Shown: piece by piece, positions 25,921-33,547 of the stretch
How positions within the stretch are numbered: the stretch's first letter is position 1
How the letters are laid out: each line of letters starts with the position of its first letter
Assembly: GCA_937892115.1 (NCBI GenBank)
Contig: CALAUI010000001.1
Location: 62,001-126,000 of the forward strand
Reading direction: 5' to 3'
DNA: 64,000 nucleotides
DNA from: an uncultured Clostridia bacterium
GTDB taxonomy: Bacteria > Bacillota > Clostridia > Oscillospirales > Acutalibacteraceae
Program-made: the position numbers and the translations under genes
Notes under the pieces: model-generated
What the model was told of the DNA's origin: nothing
Databases searched by the model: none
Seen by the model: only the letters and a program-made list of their open reading frames with translations

Positions 25921-27099
25921 ATGAAAAAAATTCTTTCTTTGTTACTGATATTTGCGATGCTTTTTTCGTTTTGTGCTTGTGGAAAAAAGGACGAAACCGA
26001 AAAGAATCAGAGTATTGAAGTTGTTGTACCCGATAAGAAAACGGTTATCATGGTAGCTCCCGAAGATGAGTATCCCGAGGAGTATCTTGCCGCTCACGAG
26101 CTTGCCGATGCTTATCCCGATAAGGTTGTTGTATGCGAATATCTTGATTCAAGGATCATTAAGTCCGGCTCAACGGATCTTGTTGTTCTTTCCGAAGAGT
26201 ATGCTGCTGATGAAACGGTCGGTGCCATACTTTATGCAAGAGCTACTCCCTTTACTTCTGATGCCTCCCGTAGAGCAAAGACGGTCAATCCGAATATCGT
26301 TACAGCCGCTATTGAGCCGGAGGCAGACGTTGATACCGTTGCCACAGTTTGTGATTTTGTTGTTTGCGTTGACTGGGAAAGATATGCAAAAGACATAGTA
26401 AAGACAGCTACCGATATGGGAGCTAAAAACTTCCTTTTCCTTACCAACGACAGACATCTTCAGAATTCTTCTTATGTTAATTTGAAAGAGTATATTACGG
26501 ATAATTGTGAAAAGAACCGTAAAACGATGAAATTCACATTCAGAACAATGCTTGACCCGTTTTATAACAATATGGACGCCGTTAAGAATGATTGTGAAAA
26601 ACAGATTGACGAACTGCTTGAAGGCAAATTCATAGATAATGATACCGTACTGTTTTCTACCGATTCCACAGTTCAGTCAACTTTGGCTTCTGTTGCAAAA
26701 AAGAAGGGAATGTATTACCTTTGTCCGGAATTCCCCACCGCATATGAGGGCGTATCTCAAAATTATAAGGTTTCTTACCCTGAAGCGGTTACGGATATAA
26801 AGACTTATACTTCTTCAGTTAAAAAATTTATTCCCGATGCCGCGGACCATTTGGCTGTTTATAATTTCCCGCTTGCTGCCGTAATGATGAAAGCGTCACT
26901 GTATACAATATTTGACCTTCTGAATAAGGAAGTAAAATCGGAAAACGTTATAGACAGACTTGATATCCGTCTTAATGATACGGCTGATTTCAAGGAGTTT
27001 AAGGCCCGCAAATTCGTAGGCGTAAGTAATACGATGAAAGTTTATGCACCCGGATTTGTTACCTATGAAAAAGTGAAAGAAGTTAAAGAGAAAAAATAA
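25921..27099 (+). CDS. DUF3798-like binding lipoprotein
   Basis: A 392-residue lipoprotein with signal MKKILSLLLIFAMLFSF and lipobox CAC (acylated Cys about residue 20). The mature protein resembles DUF3798 proteins, which have a type-I periplasmic-binding-protein-like two-lobe fold: strands VIMVAPEDEYPEEYLAAHELADAYPDKVVV, VTAAIEPEADVDTVATVCDFVVCVDWERYAK, and TDMGAKNFLFLTN. The ligand is unknown; related proteins sit in ABC-type nucleoside or sugar uptake loci, but no permease gene is present here. The start at 25921 is preceded by GGAG with good spacing; an upstream ATG overlapping the GH2 stop is less likely. A weak hairpin separates it from glnA. Confidence 0.68.
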   Translation: MKKILSLLLIFAMLFSFCACGKKDETEKNQSIEVVVPDKKTVIMVAPEDEYPEEYLAAHELADAYPDKVVVCEYLDSRIIKSGSTDLVVLSEEYAADETVGAILYARATPFTSDASRRAKTVNPNIVTAAIEPEADVDTVATVCDFVVCVDWERYAKDIVKTATDMGAKNFLFLTNDRHLQNSSYVNLKEYITDNCEKNRKTMKFTFRTMLDPFYNNMDAVKNDCEKQIDELLEGKFIDNDTVLFSTDSTVQSTLASVAKKKGMYYLCPEFPTAYEGVSQNYKVSYPEAVTDIKTYTSSVKKFIPDAADHLAVYNFPLAAVMMKASLYTIFDLLNKEVKSENVIDRLDIRLNDTADFKEFKARKFVGVSNTMKVYAPGFVTYEKVKEVKEKK

Positions 27100-27106
27100 C
27101 AGAAGA

Positions 27107-27131
27107 GCCACCCTTGCAGGTGGTTTCTTTT
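27107..27131 (+). terminator. Weak intrinsic terminator
   Basis: Stem GCCACC / GGTGGT with a 6-base loop and a trailing TTCTTTT, between the DUF3798 lipoprotein and glnA. Confidence 0.5.
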
Positions 27132-27169
27132 GTAAGAATACTGATATTGATGATTAAGGAGAATTAATT

Positions 27170-28594
27170 ATGGCAAAAACAGCGAAGGACATTATGAATT
27201 ATATTTCAGAGCATGACATCAAAATGGTTGATTTCAAAATGGTTGATATCAACGGTCAATACCGTCACGTTACCATTCCCGCTTCAAGTTTTGATGAAAA
27301 CACAATCAGAAACGGTATTGGTTTTGATGCTTCCAATTACGGATATGCGGTGGTTGAAAAAAGTGACATGGTATTTATTCCCGACCCCGATACCGCAGTT
27401 GAAGACCCGTTCTGTGATATTCCCACGCTGTCTATGACAGGTAACGCAATGATTATTGATTACCCTGAAAACAGACCTCTCGGTCAGTATCCCCGCAACA
27501 TTGTAAAGGCAGCCGAAAAGTATATGAATGATCTCGGTGTTGCAGATACTATGCTTATCCTTCCCGAGTTTGAATTTTATCTTTTTGATAATGTCGGTTG
27601 GAATATAAGCAACAGTAACATCAGTGCTGATGTTGATGCCGTACAGGCACATTGGAACAGTGATATTGAGGGCAGGGGAAACGTTGTTCCCTTCCAGGGA
27701 CATTATCATATTGCCAAACCCCTTGATAAAACTTACGAATGCCGCAGTGAAATGTGTCTTGAAATGGAAAAGGCGGGTATTCAGATTAAATATCATCATC
27801 CCGAGGTCGGCGGGGCCGGTCAGTTTGAAATAGAACCCAAGCTCGGTAAAATGTCCGATATGGCAGATAATACCATGATGATCAAGTACATCATCAGAAA
27901 TGTCGCGGCAAAGTACGGTATGGCAGCTACGTTTATGCCCAAACCCGTTTACGGAGAAGCCGGCAGCGGAATGCATGTTCACATGCTTCTGCTCAAGGAC
28001 GGAGAGCCCGTATTCTCCGATGATAACGGATATTCACATCTCAGCCGTGAAGCCCATTATTTTATGGGCGGCCTTCTTAAGCATATAGCTTCTCTTTGTG
28101 CAATTACAAACCCCAGTACCAATTCATTCAAGCGTCTTATTCCCGGATTTGAAGCACCTGTAACAGTCGGTTATGCAACTTCTAACCGCAGTGCAGTCAT
28201 ACGTATTCCCGCATACGCAAAAGACCCCAAAATGCGCAGATTTGAGCTTCGTAATCCCGATGCAACCTGTAATCCTTATTTCTGCTATGCGGCAATTCTT
28301 ATGGCAGGTCTTGACGGACTTAAAAATAAGATTGATCCTCATGAAAACGGATGGGGACCTTATGATATGAATCTCTTTAATCTTCCTGACGAAGAAAAAG
28401 CAAAGCTTCAGGGATTGCCGACAAATCTTGATTCCGCTCTTGATGCTCTTGAAGCAGACCATGATTATCTGACAGCGGGCGGAGTATTCCCCGAAAAGCT
28501 TATTGAGAATTTTATTGCCGCAAAACGCGCAGAATGTCTTAAAATGTCCGCAATTCCTCATCCTGCTGAATTTGACAAATACTTTAATCTGTAA
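27170..28594 (+). CDS. glnA: Glutamine synthetase type I (GSI-beta-like)
   Basis: A 474-residue glutamine synthetase, forming glutamine from glutamate, ammonia and ATP. Visible signatures are the N-terminal beta-grasp (DFKMVDINGQYRHVTIPAS), EFEFYLFD (metal-ligand glutamates), GSGMHVHM (about 266-273), ITNPSTNSFKRL (ATP-binding) and RRFELRNPDATCNPY. It contains the roughly 25-residue insertion after the EFEF block that marks GSI-beta enzymes. The segment aligned with the adenylylation site (KNLYDLPPEE in E. coli) reads MNLFNLPDEE, so the modified tyrosine is phenylalanine (about residue 403) and GlnE-type control is impossible. No glnR or T-box element is visible in the short upstream region; transcription may partly come through the weak hairpin. 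SD AAGGAG precedes the ATG. Confidence 0.97.
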   Translation: MAKTAKDIMNYISEHDIKMVDFKMVDINGQYRHVTIPASSFDENTIRNGIGFDASNYGYAVVEKSDMVFIPDPDTAVEDPFCDIPTLSMTGNAMIIDYPENRPLGQYPRNIVKAAEKYMNDLGVADTMLILPEFEFYLFDNVGWNISNSNISADVDAVQAHWNSDIEGRGNVVPFQGHYHIAKPLDKTYECRSEMCLEMEKAGIQIKYHHPEVGGAGQFEIEPKLGKMSDMADNTMMIKYIIRNVAAKYGMAATFMPKPVYGEAGSGMHVHMLLLKDGEPVFSDDNGYSHLSREAHYFMGGLLKHIASLCAITNPSTNSFKRLIPGFEAPVTVGYATSNRSAVIRIPAYAKDPKMRRFELRNPDATCNPYFCYAAILMAGLDGLKNKIDPHENGWGPYDMNLFNLPDEEKAKLQGLPTNLDSALDALEADHDYLTAGGVFPEKLIENFIAAKRAECLKMSAIPHPAEFDKYFNL

Positions 28595-28609
28595 TTATAT
28601 GGTGATTAT

Positions 28610-29701
28610 ATGCTAACCAGAATACTAAGCTTTATACTCGCCGCTTTTTCGGTAATATTCCTTGATCCTCTTTCAAATTATGATTATTCTGATAAATCAG
28701 ATGATAAGGATTATGTTGGATTTAAGGATTGTTATGCCGATTACTTTGATATCGGTGCGGCAGTTGGCGGATGGCATTGTCTTCATCCCGACGTTTCTCC
28801 TTTTTTACTTAAAAACTTTTCTTCGTTAACTGCTGAAAATGCTTTCAAACAGGCGGCACTCAATCCGTCTGAGGGTGTTTGGAATTTTGCCGAAGCGGAT
28901 ACCATTGCAAATTTCTGCCGAGAAAACGGTCTTAAACTGCGCGGTCATTGCCTTGTCTGGGGCGGTCTCGGCAGTTGGATGACAAGAGACGGTGAAGGAA
29001 ATCTTGTCAGCAGAGATGTTTTGCTGCAGAGAATGCAGGAGTATATTTCGACCGTAGTTAATCGATATAAGGATATCGTTCACGTATGGGACGTTGTTAA
29101 CGAGCCGTTCGGATTTGATTTGAAAGGCGGAGCTTTCAAGTCCAATGATTTTTATGCAGTTCTTGGCGAAGAATACGTAACAAAGTCATTTGAGTTTGCT
29201 CATGAGGCAGACCCTGATGCTGTTCTTTGCCTTAATGAAACCAAGGTACTGAAAAATAAGAAAAAACAGGATTATCTTTTCGGATATCTTGAAAAATGGC
29301 TTGAAGAGGGCATTCCCATTCACGCTGTCGGTATTCAAAGCCATTGGAATTTGTGGGAAATCAACGAGTCTCCCCGTATGCTTCAAAAGGTAATTGATAA
29401 GCTTTATTCATTGGACGTTGATATTCAGATTACCGAATGTGATATTACTATGAATGCAGTTGGCGGTGATGTACTTGAAGAATATTCCGATAATACCGTT
29501 TTACTTCAGTCAAAAAAATACAGCAAAATGTTTGAAGTTCTTCGCAAAAACGCAGATAAGATTTCAAGTGTAACTTTTTGGGGCGTAAATGATAACCGTA
29601 TTTATAAAACAGATGACGGTCAGACCTACTATGAGCATGCACTTCTGTTTGATGAAAACAGTATGCCGAAAAATGCTTTTTATGCGGTTTGTGATTTCTG
29701 A
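28610..29701 (+). CDS. GH10 endo-1,4-beta-xylanase (exported)
   Basis: A 363-residue GH10 enzyme. An N-terminal hydrophobic stretch (MLTRILSFILAAFSVIFL) serves as signal or anchor. The barrel has SLTAENAFK (subsite -1 E76, N77, K80), RGHCLVWG (H113, W117), the acid/base E165 in WDVVNEPF, AVGIQSHW (Gln and His partners) and the nucleophile E276 in IQITECD, then SSVTFWGVND near the end. In canonical GH10 the HTLVWHSQ block continues with His and Gln; here it reads HCLVWGGL, so two substrate-contact side chains at subsite -1 are altered. Activity on xylan is likely but specificity may be shifted. No CBM is attached. It follows glnA by 15 bases and ends at a strong terminator. Confidence 0.9.
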   Translation: MLTRILSFILAAFSVIFLDPLSNYDYSDKSDDKDYVGFKDCYADYFDIGAAVGGWHCLHPDVSPFLLKNFSSLTAENAFKQAALNPSEGVWNFAEADTIANFCRENGLKLRGHCLVWGGLGSWMTRDGEGNLVSRDVLLQRMQEYISTVVNRYKDIVHVWDVVNEPFGFDLKGGAFKSNDFYAVLGEEYVTKSFEFAHEADPDAVLCLNETKVLKNKKKQDYLFGYLEKWLEEGIPIHAVGIQSHWNLWEINESPRMLQKVIDKLYSLDVDIQITECDITMNAVGGDVLEEYSDNTVLLQSKKYSKMFEVLRKNADKISSVTFWGVNDNRIYKTDDGQTYYEHALLFDENSMPKNAFYAVCDF

Positions 29702-29705
29702 AAAC

Positions 29706-29750
29706 AAATATATCCGTGCAGTTGTTTGGACTGCCCGGATATATTTATTT
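29706..29750. terminator. Bidirectional intrinsic terminator
   Basis: Long stem AAATATATCCG / CGGATATATTT with an inner GCAGT / ACTGC helix and T-rich tail on the plus strand. It separates the GH10 gene from the convergent ADP-ribosylglycohydrolase gene. Confidence 0.8.
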
Positions 29751-31081
29751 TATTTATTTTTGTACAAATTATAAGATCTATCTGCACATTCGGAAATACT
29801 TACGGGATGAAAATCGGGTATCGATGAATATAATGTGTCGTTCAGTGGCTTACGGAGGTATACGGGTATGCAGTCATCACCGTGCATTGCACCTATTACC
29901 GAGCCCACTGTTGCCCCGTTACAATCCGTATCCCAACCGGCTCCGACGGCGATTGATACGGATTTAACATAGTCTCCGTCGCCCATCAACAATGCCATAA
30001 CGCATACAGCTGCGTTGTTATTTGTATGTACGGGACTGAGAGCACCGAATCTTTCCCATAGTAATTTATATCCGCCTGTTACGTTATAACATTTTTTTGA
30101 TACATTTATCGCATACATAATGTCATCATATAAACGTGATTTTTTCGGGATAACCGACAGAGCAATATCAATACATTTTCTGATATTGTTTTCCGTAAAT
30201 GCAGCAGCTATAAGAGCAGCAAAGAACATTGCTCCGTATACGCCGTTTTTAACATGAGAAAAGATTGCATCGTTATATGCAGATTTGGCGGCAGATAACG
30301 GATCACCTGCGTTATAATAGCCGTAATGGTCTATTCTTATCTGTGCGCCTATCCATTCACGATACGGATTCATATATCCGTGACAGTATTCTATTTTTTC
30401 TTTTAACGTTTTTTTCTGACACACAAGACTGTTTGCAAGGGCGGCTCTTTCGGCTGTAAAGCACATACCGGGAGTAAGATATCTTTGCCACATATCCGCT
30501 ACGTCTTCAGCAGTAAAGTCATTGCCGTATTTTTCGTTGATCAGCATTGCAAGTACAAGGTAACGGATATCATCGTCACTTTCTGCAAATTTTATGTTTT
30601 CACGCTGACTGTTTTCTGCTGTCAGTTCAAATCCGTATTCTTCTGCAGCAGTGGAATATTTGCTTATATAATCAGTCGGAGGGAATTTATCTCCGGCACC
30701 CTCCTGCCATAGTCTGATGCATTTCCATCCTTCATACTTACCGTTGCCGCTTCCGTAGGGATATCTTTCAATAGGTTTACCCATAATGCATCCGACTATT
30801 CTGCCGAGCCATGCTCCGTAGAATTGCTGCTTCAATTTTGCTGTATCCGGTTTTTTATTATACGTACATCCTTCTGATTCCTGAAGTATATCATTTAATT
30901 CAACAGGCTCGGAATATGGATAATCTTTGCTGATTTCCAACGAAGCGAGTTCGTTGTATATTTCAAGAAGCTTATTATTATCAGCGTTTTCTATTGAATA
31001 CTCGGGGACGATACATCCCTCCTGTTTCCTTTGATTTATTTCTTCTTTTACAAGTTCACAAAGAGAAAAAGAACCAATCAT
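29750..31081 (-). CDS. ADP-ribosylglycohydrolase (ARH) family protein
   Basis: A 443-residue protein whose C-terminal three quarters is an all-helical ARH domain: FYGAWLGRIVGCIMGKPIE at about residue 87 starts the domain, ESDDDIRYLVLAML carries the first magnesium-binding aspartates, and AGWDTDCNGATVGSVIGA near residue 390 is the second metal motif (consensus DTD). Family members hydrolyse ADP-ribosyl groups from proteins or small molecules, or reverse DraG-type modification; several bacterial members act on other N-glycosides. An N-terminal extension of about 80 residues without recognised domain precedes it. No ADP-ribosyltransferase or toxin gene lies nearby, so the substrate is unknown. 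It has its own promoter and ribosome site (AAAGGTGAT). Confidence 0.85.
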   Translation of the reverse strand: MIGSFSLCELVKEEINQRKQEGCIVPEYSIENADNNKLLEIYNELASLEISKDYPYSEPVELNDILQESEGCTYNKKPDTAKLKQQFYGAWLGRIVGCIMGKPIERYPYGSGNGKYEGWKCIRLWQEGAGDKFPPTDYISKYSTAAEEYGFELTAENSQRENIKFAESDDDIRYLVLAMLINEKYGNDFTAEDVADMWQRYLTPGMCFTAERAALANSLVCQKKTLKEKIEYCHGYMNPYREWIGAQIRIDHYGYYNAGDPLSAAKSAYNDAIFSHVKNGVYGAMFFAALIAAAFTENNIRKCIDIALSVIPKKSRLYDDIMYAINVSKKCYNVTGGYKLLWERFGALSPVHTNNNAAVCVMALLMGDGDYVKSVSIAVGAGWDTDCNGATVGSVIGAMHGDDCIPVYLRKPLNDTLYSSIPDFHPVSISECADRSYNLYKNK

Positions 31082-31128
31082 ATTATCACCTTTATCCTTA
31101 TTATTTTGAAATAAGTTTCTTTCGTTTT

Positions 31129-31156
31129 ATTATATCAACCCGTGAAAATATTTCAA
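31129..31156 (-). promoter_or_regulatory. Promoter of the ARH-family gene
   Basis: Minus strand TTGAAA (31151-31156), 16-bp spacer, TATAAT (31129-31134). Confidence 0.55.
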
Positions 31157-31221
31157 CTGTCGGATACGGAACAAAATCAGACTGTTATCTGATAATATCT
31201 GTTTATTTATCGTTGTATATG

Positions 31222-31230
31222 TGTTATCAT
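31222..31230 (+). promoter_or_regulatory. Extended -10 element for the C_GCAxxG_C_C gene
   Basis: TGTTATCAT (TGn plus TATCAT at 31225-31230), about 35 bases upstream of the start; the -35 (TTTATT) is poor. Confidence 0.35.
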
Positions 31231-31265
31231 TACTGTAATTCAGGATTGACAAAAGAGGTATGCGT

Positions 31266-31709
31266 ATGAATAAAACAGAAATTGCACTGGATTATTTCGG
31301 TAAAAGATATCATTGTTCTCAAGCGGTTATTGCTGCTTATCATGAAGAACTCGGTTTAACCGAAAAGCAGGCACTAAAGCTCGGCTCCTGCTTCGGAAGC
31401 GGTATGAGAAAAGGGGAAGTCTGCGGTGCCTGCACGGGCGCGTTAATGGTATTGGGTCTTAAATACGGTTTCACAAATTCAGAAAATTCAGAGGAAAGAA
31501 ATAAGGCAAATGAGGTAAACGATGATTTTCTTAATCGATTCCGGGAAGAAAACGGTTCGTATATCTGTAACGATTTGCTCGGCTTTGATATATCCACTAC
31601 CGATGGACTTAAAGCTGTTCTTGATAAAGGATTATTCAGAACGTTTTGTCCCCGAAAAGTTGAATCGGCGATGAAAATATTAGAAGAAATTATTAAATTG
31701 CATAATTGA
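31266..31709 (+). CDS. C_GCAxxG_C_C family (putative redox/metal) protein
   Basis: A 147-residue cysteine-rich protein of the C_GCAxxG_C_C family, named for its conserved cysteines. Seen here are YHCSQAVIAAY near residue 18, GSCFGSGMRKGEVCGACTGALMVLG (about 40-65) and later cysteines in SYICNDLLGFD and FRTFCPRKVESA. Family members are short, occur mainly in anaerobes, and are thought to bind metal or participate in redox chemistry, but no reaction has been proven to my knowledge. GAGG at 31255-31258 fits the ATG at 31266 better than the ATG at 31260. A diffuse 69-base gap separates it from the following esterase, without a clear terminator. Confidence 0.85.
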   Translation: MNKTEIALDYFGKRYHCSQAVIAAYHEELGLTEKQALKLGSCFGSGMRKGEVCGACTGALMVLGLKYGFTNSENSEERNKANEVNDDFLNRFREENGSYICNDLLGFDISTTDGLKAVLDKGLFRTFCPRKVESAMKILEEIIKLHN

Positions 31710-31777
31710 ATTGTATTATTTAACGGTTTTCAATAAAGTGATTGCTTCATTATTTTGAATAAACGGAGATGTATATT

Positions 31778-32653
31778 ATGGCGATTACATCATTTTTCAA
31801 TATTCTTTCTGCAGGTTATATAAAGCATTATCCGGATAATCGTATATTTCTTGACCGATATTATACCGATAAGAATGATGAGAGGCAAAAATATGATCTT
31901 GTTTTCCCGAGAGGTGTCAAAGGCAGTCTCGGCCTTGTACTCTGTATTCACGGCGGCGGTTGGGTTGAAGGAAATAAAGATGCATACACAAGCAGTCTGT
32001 TCAGATTAACCGAAGATAAAGGCGTTGGCGCAGCTTGTATAAACTACCGCTATGTTTCAGAAAATGTCAGTTTTGATGATGTCCTTGATGATATTTCATC
32101 CGCACTTGCCGCAATTAAGTCAAAAGCTACTGAATACGGCGTCAATTTTGATAAGGTACTTTTAACCGGTATTTCAGCCGGCGGACATCTATCATTGCTT
32201 TATGCATATACCAGAAAGAAAATATCTCCGATTGAACCTGTATGTGTAGTTGAGCTTTGTGGACCTGCCGATCTGGAAAAACCGTATTTTTATTCTGTTA
32301 AAAACCGTGTAGGTGCTTCTGTCGGTGTTGAATATTTCCGAAAAATTATTAGTAACGGTATCGTTTTTGATATTGACCTTGAGTATTTTGATAAAGCAAA
32401 AAATGCATTGAAGAAATACTCACCCATAAATTATGTTGACAATAATACGGTTCCGACTGTTTTGGGTCATGGCGAAATTGATGATATTGTTCCATATCAG
32501 AATTCTCTTGATCTCAATGCTAAGCTGTGTGAGTATAATGTTAAGCATACTTTTATCTCATTTCCGAATTCAAATCATGAATGTGAAGATAAAAAGTCAA
32601 TGTCGTCAATTATGAAGCTGTTTTTTGAATATATTGATGATTATCTAAAATGA
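31778..32653 (+). CDS. Alpha/beta hydrolase, BD-FAE/HSL-like esterase
   Basis: A 291-residue alpha/beta hydrolase. The oxyanion motif is LCIHGGGWVEG, the nucleophile elbow GISAGGHLSLL (serine), the acid is probably Asp in GEIDDIVPY, and the His is in NSNHECED. These are the features of hormone-sensitive-lipase-like or bifunctional feruloyl/acetyl-xylan esterases, which would suit a plant-glycan degrader, but specificity is not visible. Lack of a classical cleavable signal suggests intracellular location; the N-terminus (MAITSFFNILSAG) is mildly hydrophobic only. GGAG at 31765-31768 favours the ATG at 31778 over the one at 31769. Terminated by a hairpin at 32742. Confidence 0.8.
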   Translation: MAITSFFNILSAGYIKHYPDNRIFLDRYYTDKNDERQKYDLVFPRGVKGSLGLVLCIHGGGWVEGNKDAYTSSLFRLTEDKGVGAACINYRYVSENVSFDDVLDDISSALAAIKSKATEYGVNFDKVLLTGISAGGHLSLLYAYTRKKISPIEPVCVVELCGPADLEKPYFYSVKNRVGASVGVEYFRKIISNGIVFDIDLEYFDKAKNALKKYSPINYVDNNTVPTVLGHGEIDDIVPYQNSLDLNAKLCEYNVKHTFISFPNSNHECEDKKSMSSIMKLFFEYIDDYLK

Positions 32654-32741
32654 ATTGATTTGTTTAAGTATTGATTCATGTTAAGAGAACATACGACGGT
32701 ATAGAGAATGTAATCGCAAGTCTTACTATAGTATTATACCC

Positions 32742-32770
32742 CGACCGGAAAAAACTCCGGTCGGATTTTT
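32742..32770 (+). terminator. Intrinsic terminator after the esterase gene
   Basis: GC-rich arms CCGACCGGA and TCCG-TCGG (one bulged base) around an A-rich loop, then a run of T. Confidence 0.75.
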
Positions 32771-32807
32771 TATGTCTTATGATTGATAATAAACTTGCGC
32801 TTACATA

Positions 32808-32852
32808 AAAATAAAGAGCGCAGACTTTGTATCAAAATCAGCACTCTTATTT
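32808..32852 (-). terminator. Intrinsic terminator of tRNA-Ser
   Basis: On the minus strand directly after the CCA: AAATAAGAGTGC pairs with GCGCTCTTTATTT (one G-T pair), followed by TTTTT. Confidence 0.75.
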
Positions 32853-32939
32853 GGCGGAGAGTTAGGGATTCGAACCCTAGGTGCGGTTAAGCACACAGCA
32901 TTTCGAGTGCTGCACCTTCGACCACTCGGACAACTCTCC
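32852..32939 (-). tRNA. tRNA-Ser(CGA)
   Basis: An 88-nt type-II tRNA on the minus strand. Acceptor GGAGAGT pairs with ACTCTCC, discriminator G, and CCA is encoded in the DNA (32852-32854). The D-loop has the usual GTGGTC, the anticodon stem CAGCA/TGCTG encloses loop CTCGAAA with anticodon CGA (32903-32905), reading serine UCG codons. A long variable arm (TGTGCTTAACCGCACC) as expected for serine, and T-arm AGGGTTCGAATCCCT. It is flanked by its own promoter and terminator. Confidence 0.96.
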
Positions 32940-32963
32940 GTATTTGTTTTTTGAACGGAATAG

Positions 32964-32992
32964 ATTTTAACATTACAGACGGGATTTGTCAA
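32964..32992 (-). promoter_or_regulatory. Promoter of tRNA-Ser, -35 inside a terminator loop
   Basis: Minus strand TTGACA (32987-32992), 17-bp spacer, TAAAAT (32964-32969), 25 bases before the tRNA 5' end. The perfect -35 coincides with the loop of the yqeG hairpin. Confidence 0.8.
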
Positions 32993-33007
32993 GACAATCC
33001 CGTCTGT
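32975..33007 (-). terminator. Hairpin after yqeG, probable terminator
   Basis: 12-bp perfect stem ACAGACGGGATT / AATCCCGTCTGT with a 9-base loop, 13 bases after the yqeG stop. The T-tract is weak (AATGTTAAAAT on the minus strand). Confidence 0.6.
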
Positions 33008-33019
33008 ATTTCACATATA

Positions 33020-33547
33020 TTATTCTATGCCGTATCCTTGCTTTTCTTCAAACATTTTAATATATTTTTCTTCTCTTCTTGCTTTCCATTCGTAGTAATG
33101 AGGATACAGACTTTTTGCGGGCAGGGGATCTGTTCTTACTGATATAGCACCGCATTTGTTTGCTGCTTTTATATCCGAAAATAACTGATCGCCAATCATT
33201 GCCATTTCAGAAATGTCAACGTTCATTCTTTTTGCCGCTTTTATCAGACTGTGAGGAAATGGCTTCATTGACAAATGAATATACGGTAAACTGCCGAGAT
33301 ATTTTGAAATAGGTATTACTCTTATGAGTGTTCCGTTTGTGATAAGCGTAATTTTTATTCCGGCATCCTGTATCGTTTTTATCCATTCCCTGATACCGTC
33401 AATATATCTGAATGTTCCGTCAGGGGCTATGGTATTGTCAATATCAAGTCCGATTGCTTTTGCTCCCATTTTTCTGATGTCTTCGGGAGTAATGTCAAGG
33501 ACACATCTGAATCTGTATTTTGGTATGAGTAACGCTTCGTTTTTCAT
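33020..33547 (-). CDS. yqeG: YqeG-family HAD phosphatase (subfamily IIIA)
   Basis: A 175-residue HAD-superfamily phosphatase. Motif I is IGLDIDNTIAP (nucleophile Asp), motif II LITNGT, the lysine is in SMKPFPH, and motif III is MIGDQLFSDIKAAN, all in the compact IIIA arrangement with no cap domain. The YqeG hallmark start (PKYRFRCVLDITPEDIRKMG) is present. In Firmicutes yqeG normally heads the yqeH-aroE-yhbY-nadD cluster; here it is alone behind a secreted PHP protein, with the start ATG overlapping the upstream stop (TAATG). Substrate unproven; related enzymes dephosphorylate phosphatidylglycerophosphate (Gep4/PTPMT-like) or sugar phosphates. Confidence 0.9.
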   Translation of the reverse strand: MKNEALLIPKYRFRCVLDITPEDIRKMGAKAIGLDIDNTIAPDGTFRYIDGIREWIKTIQDAGIKITLITNGTLIRVIPISKYLGSLPYIHLSMKPFPHSLIKAAKRMNVDISEMAMIGDQLFSDIKAANKCGAISVRTDPLPAKSLYPHYYEWKARREEKYIKMFEEKQGYGIE

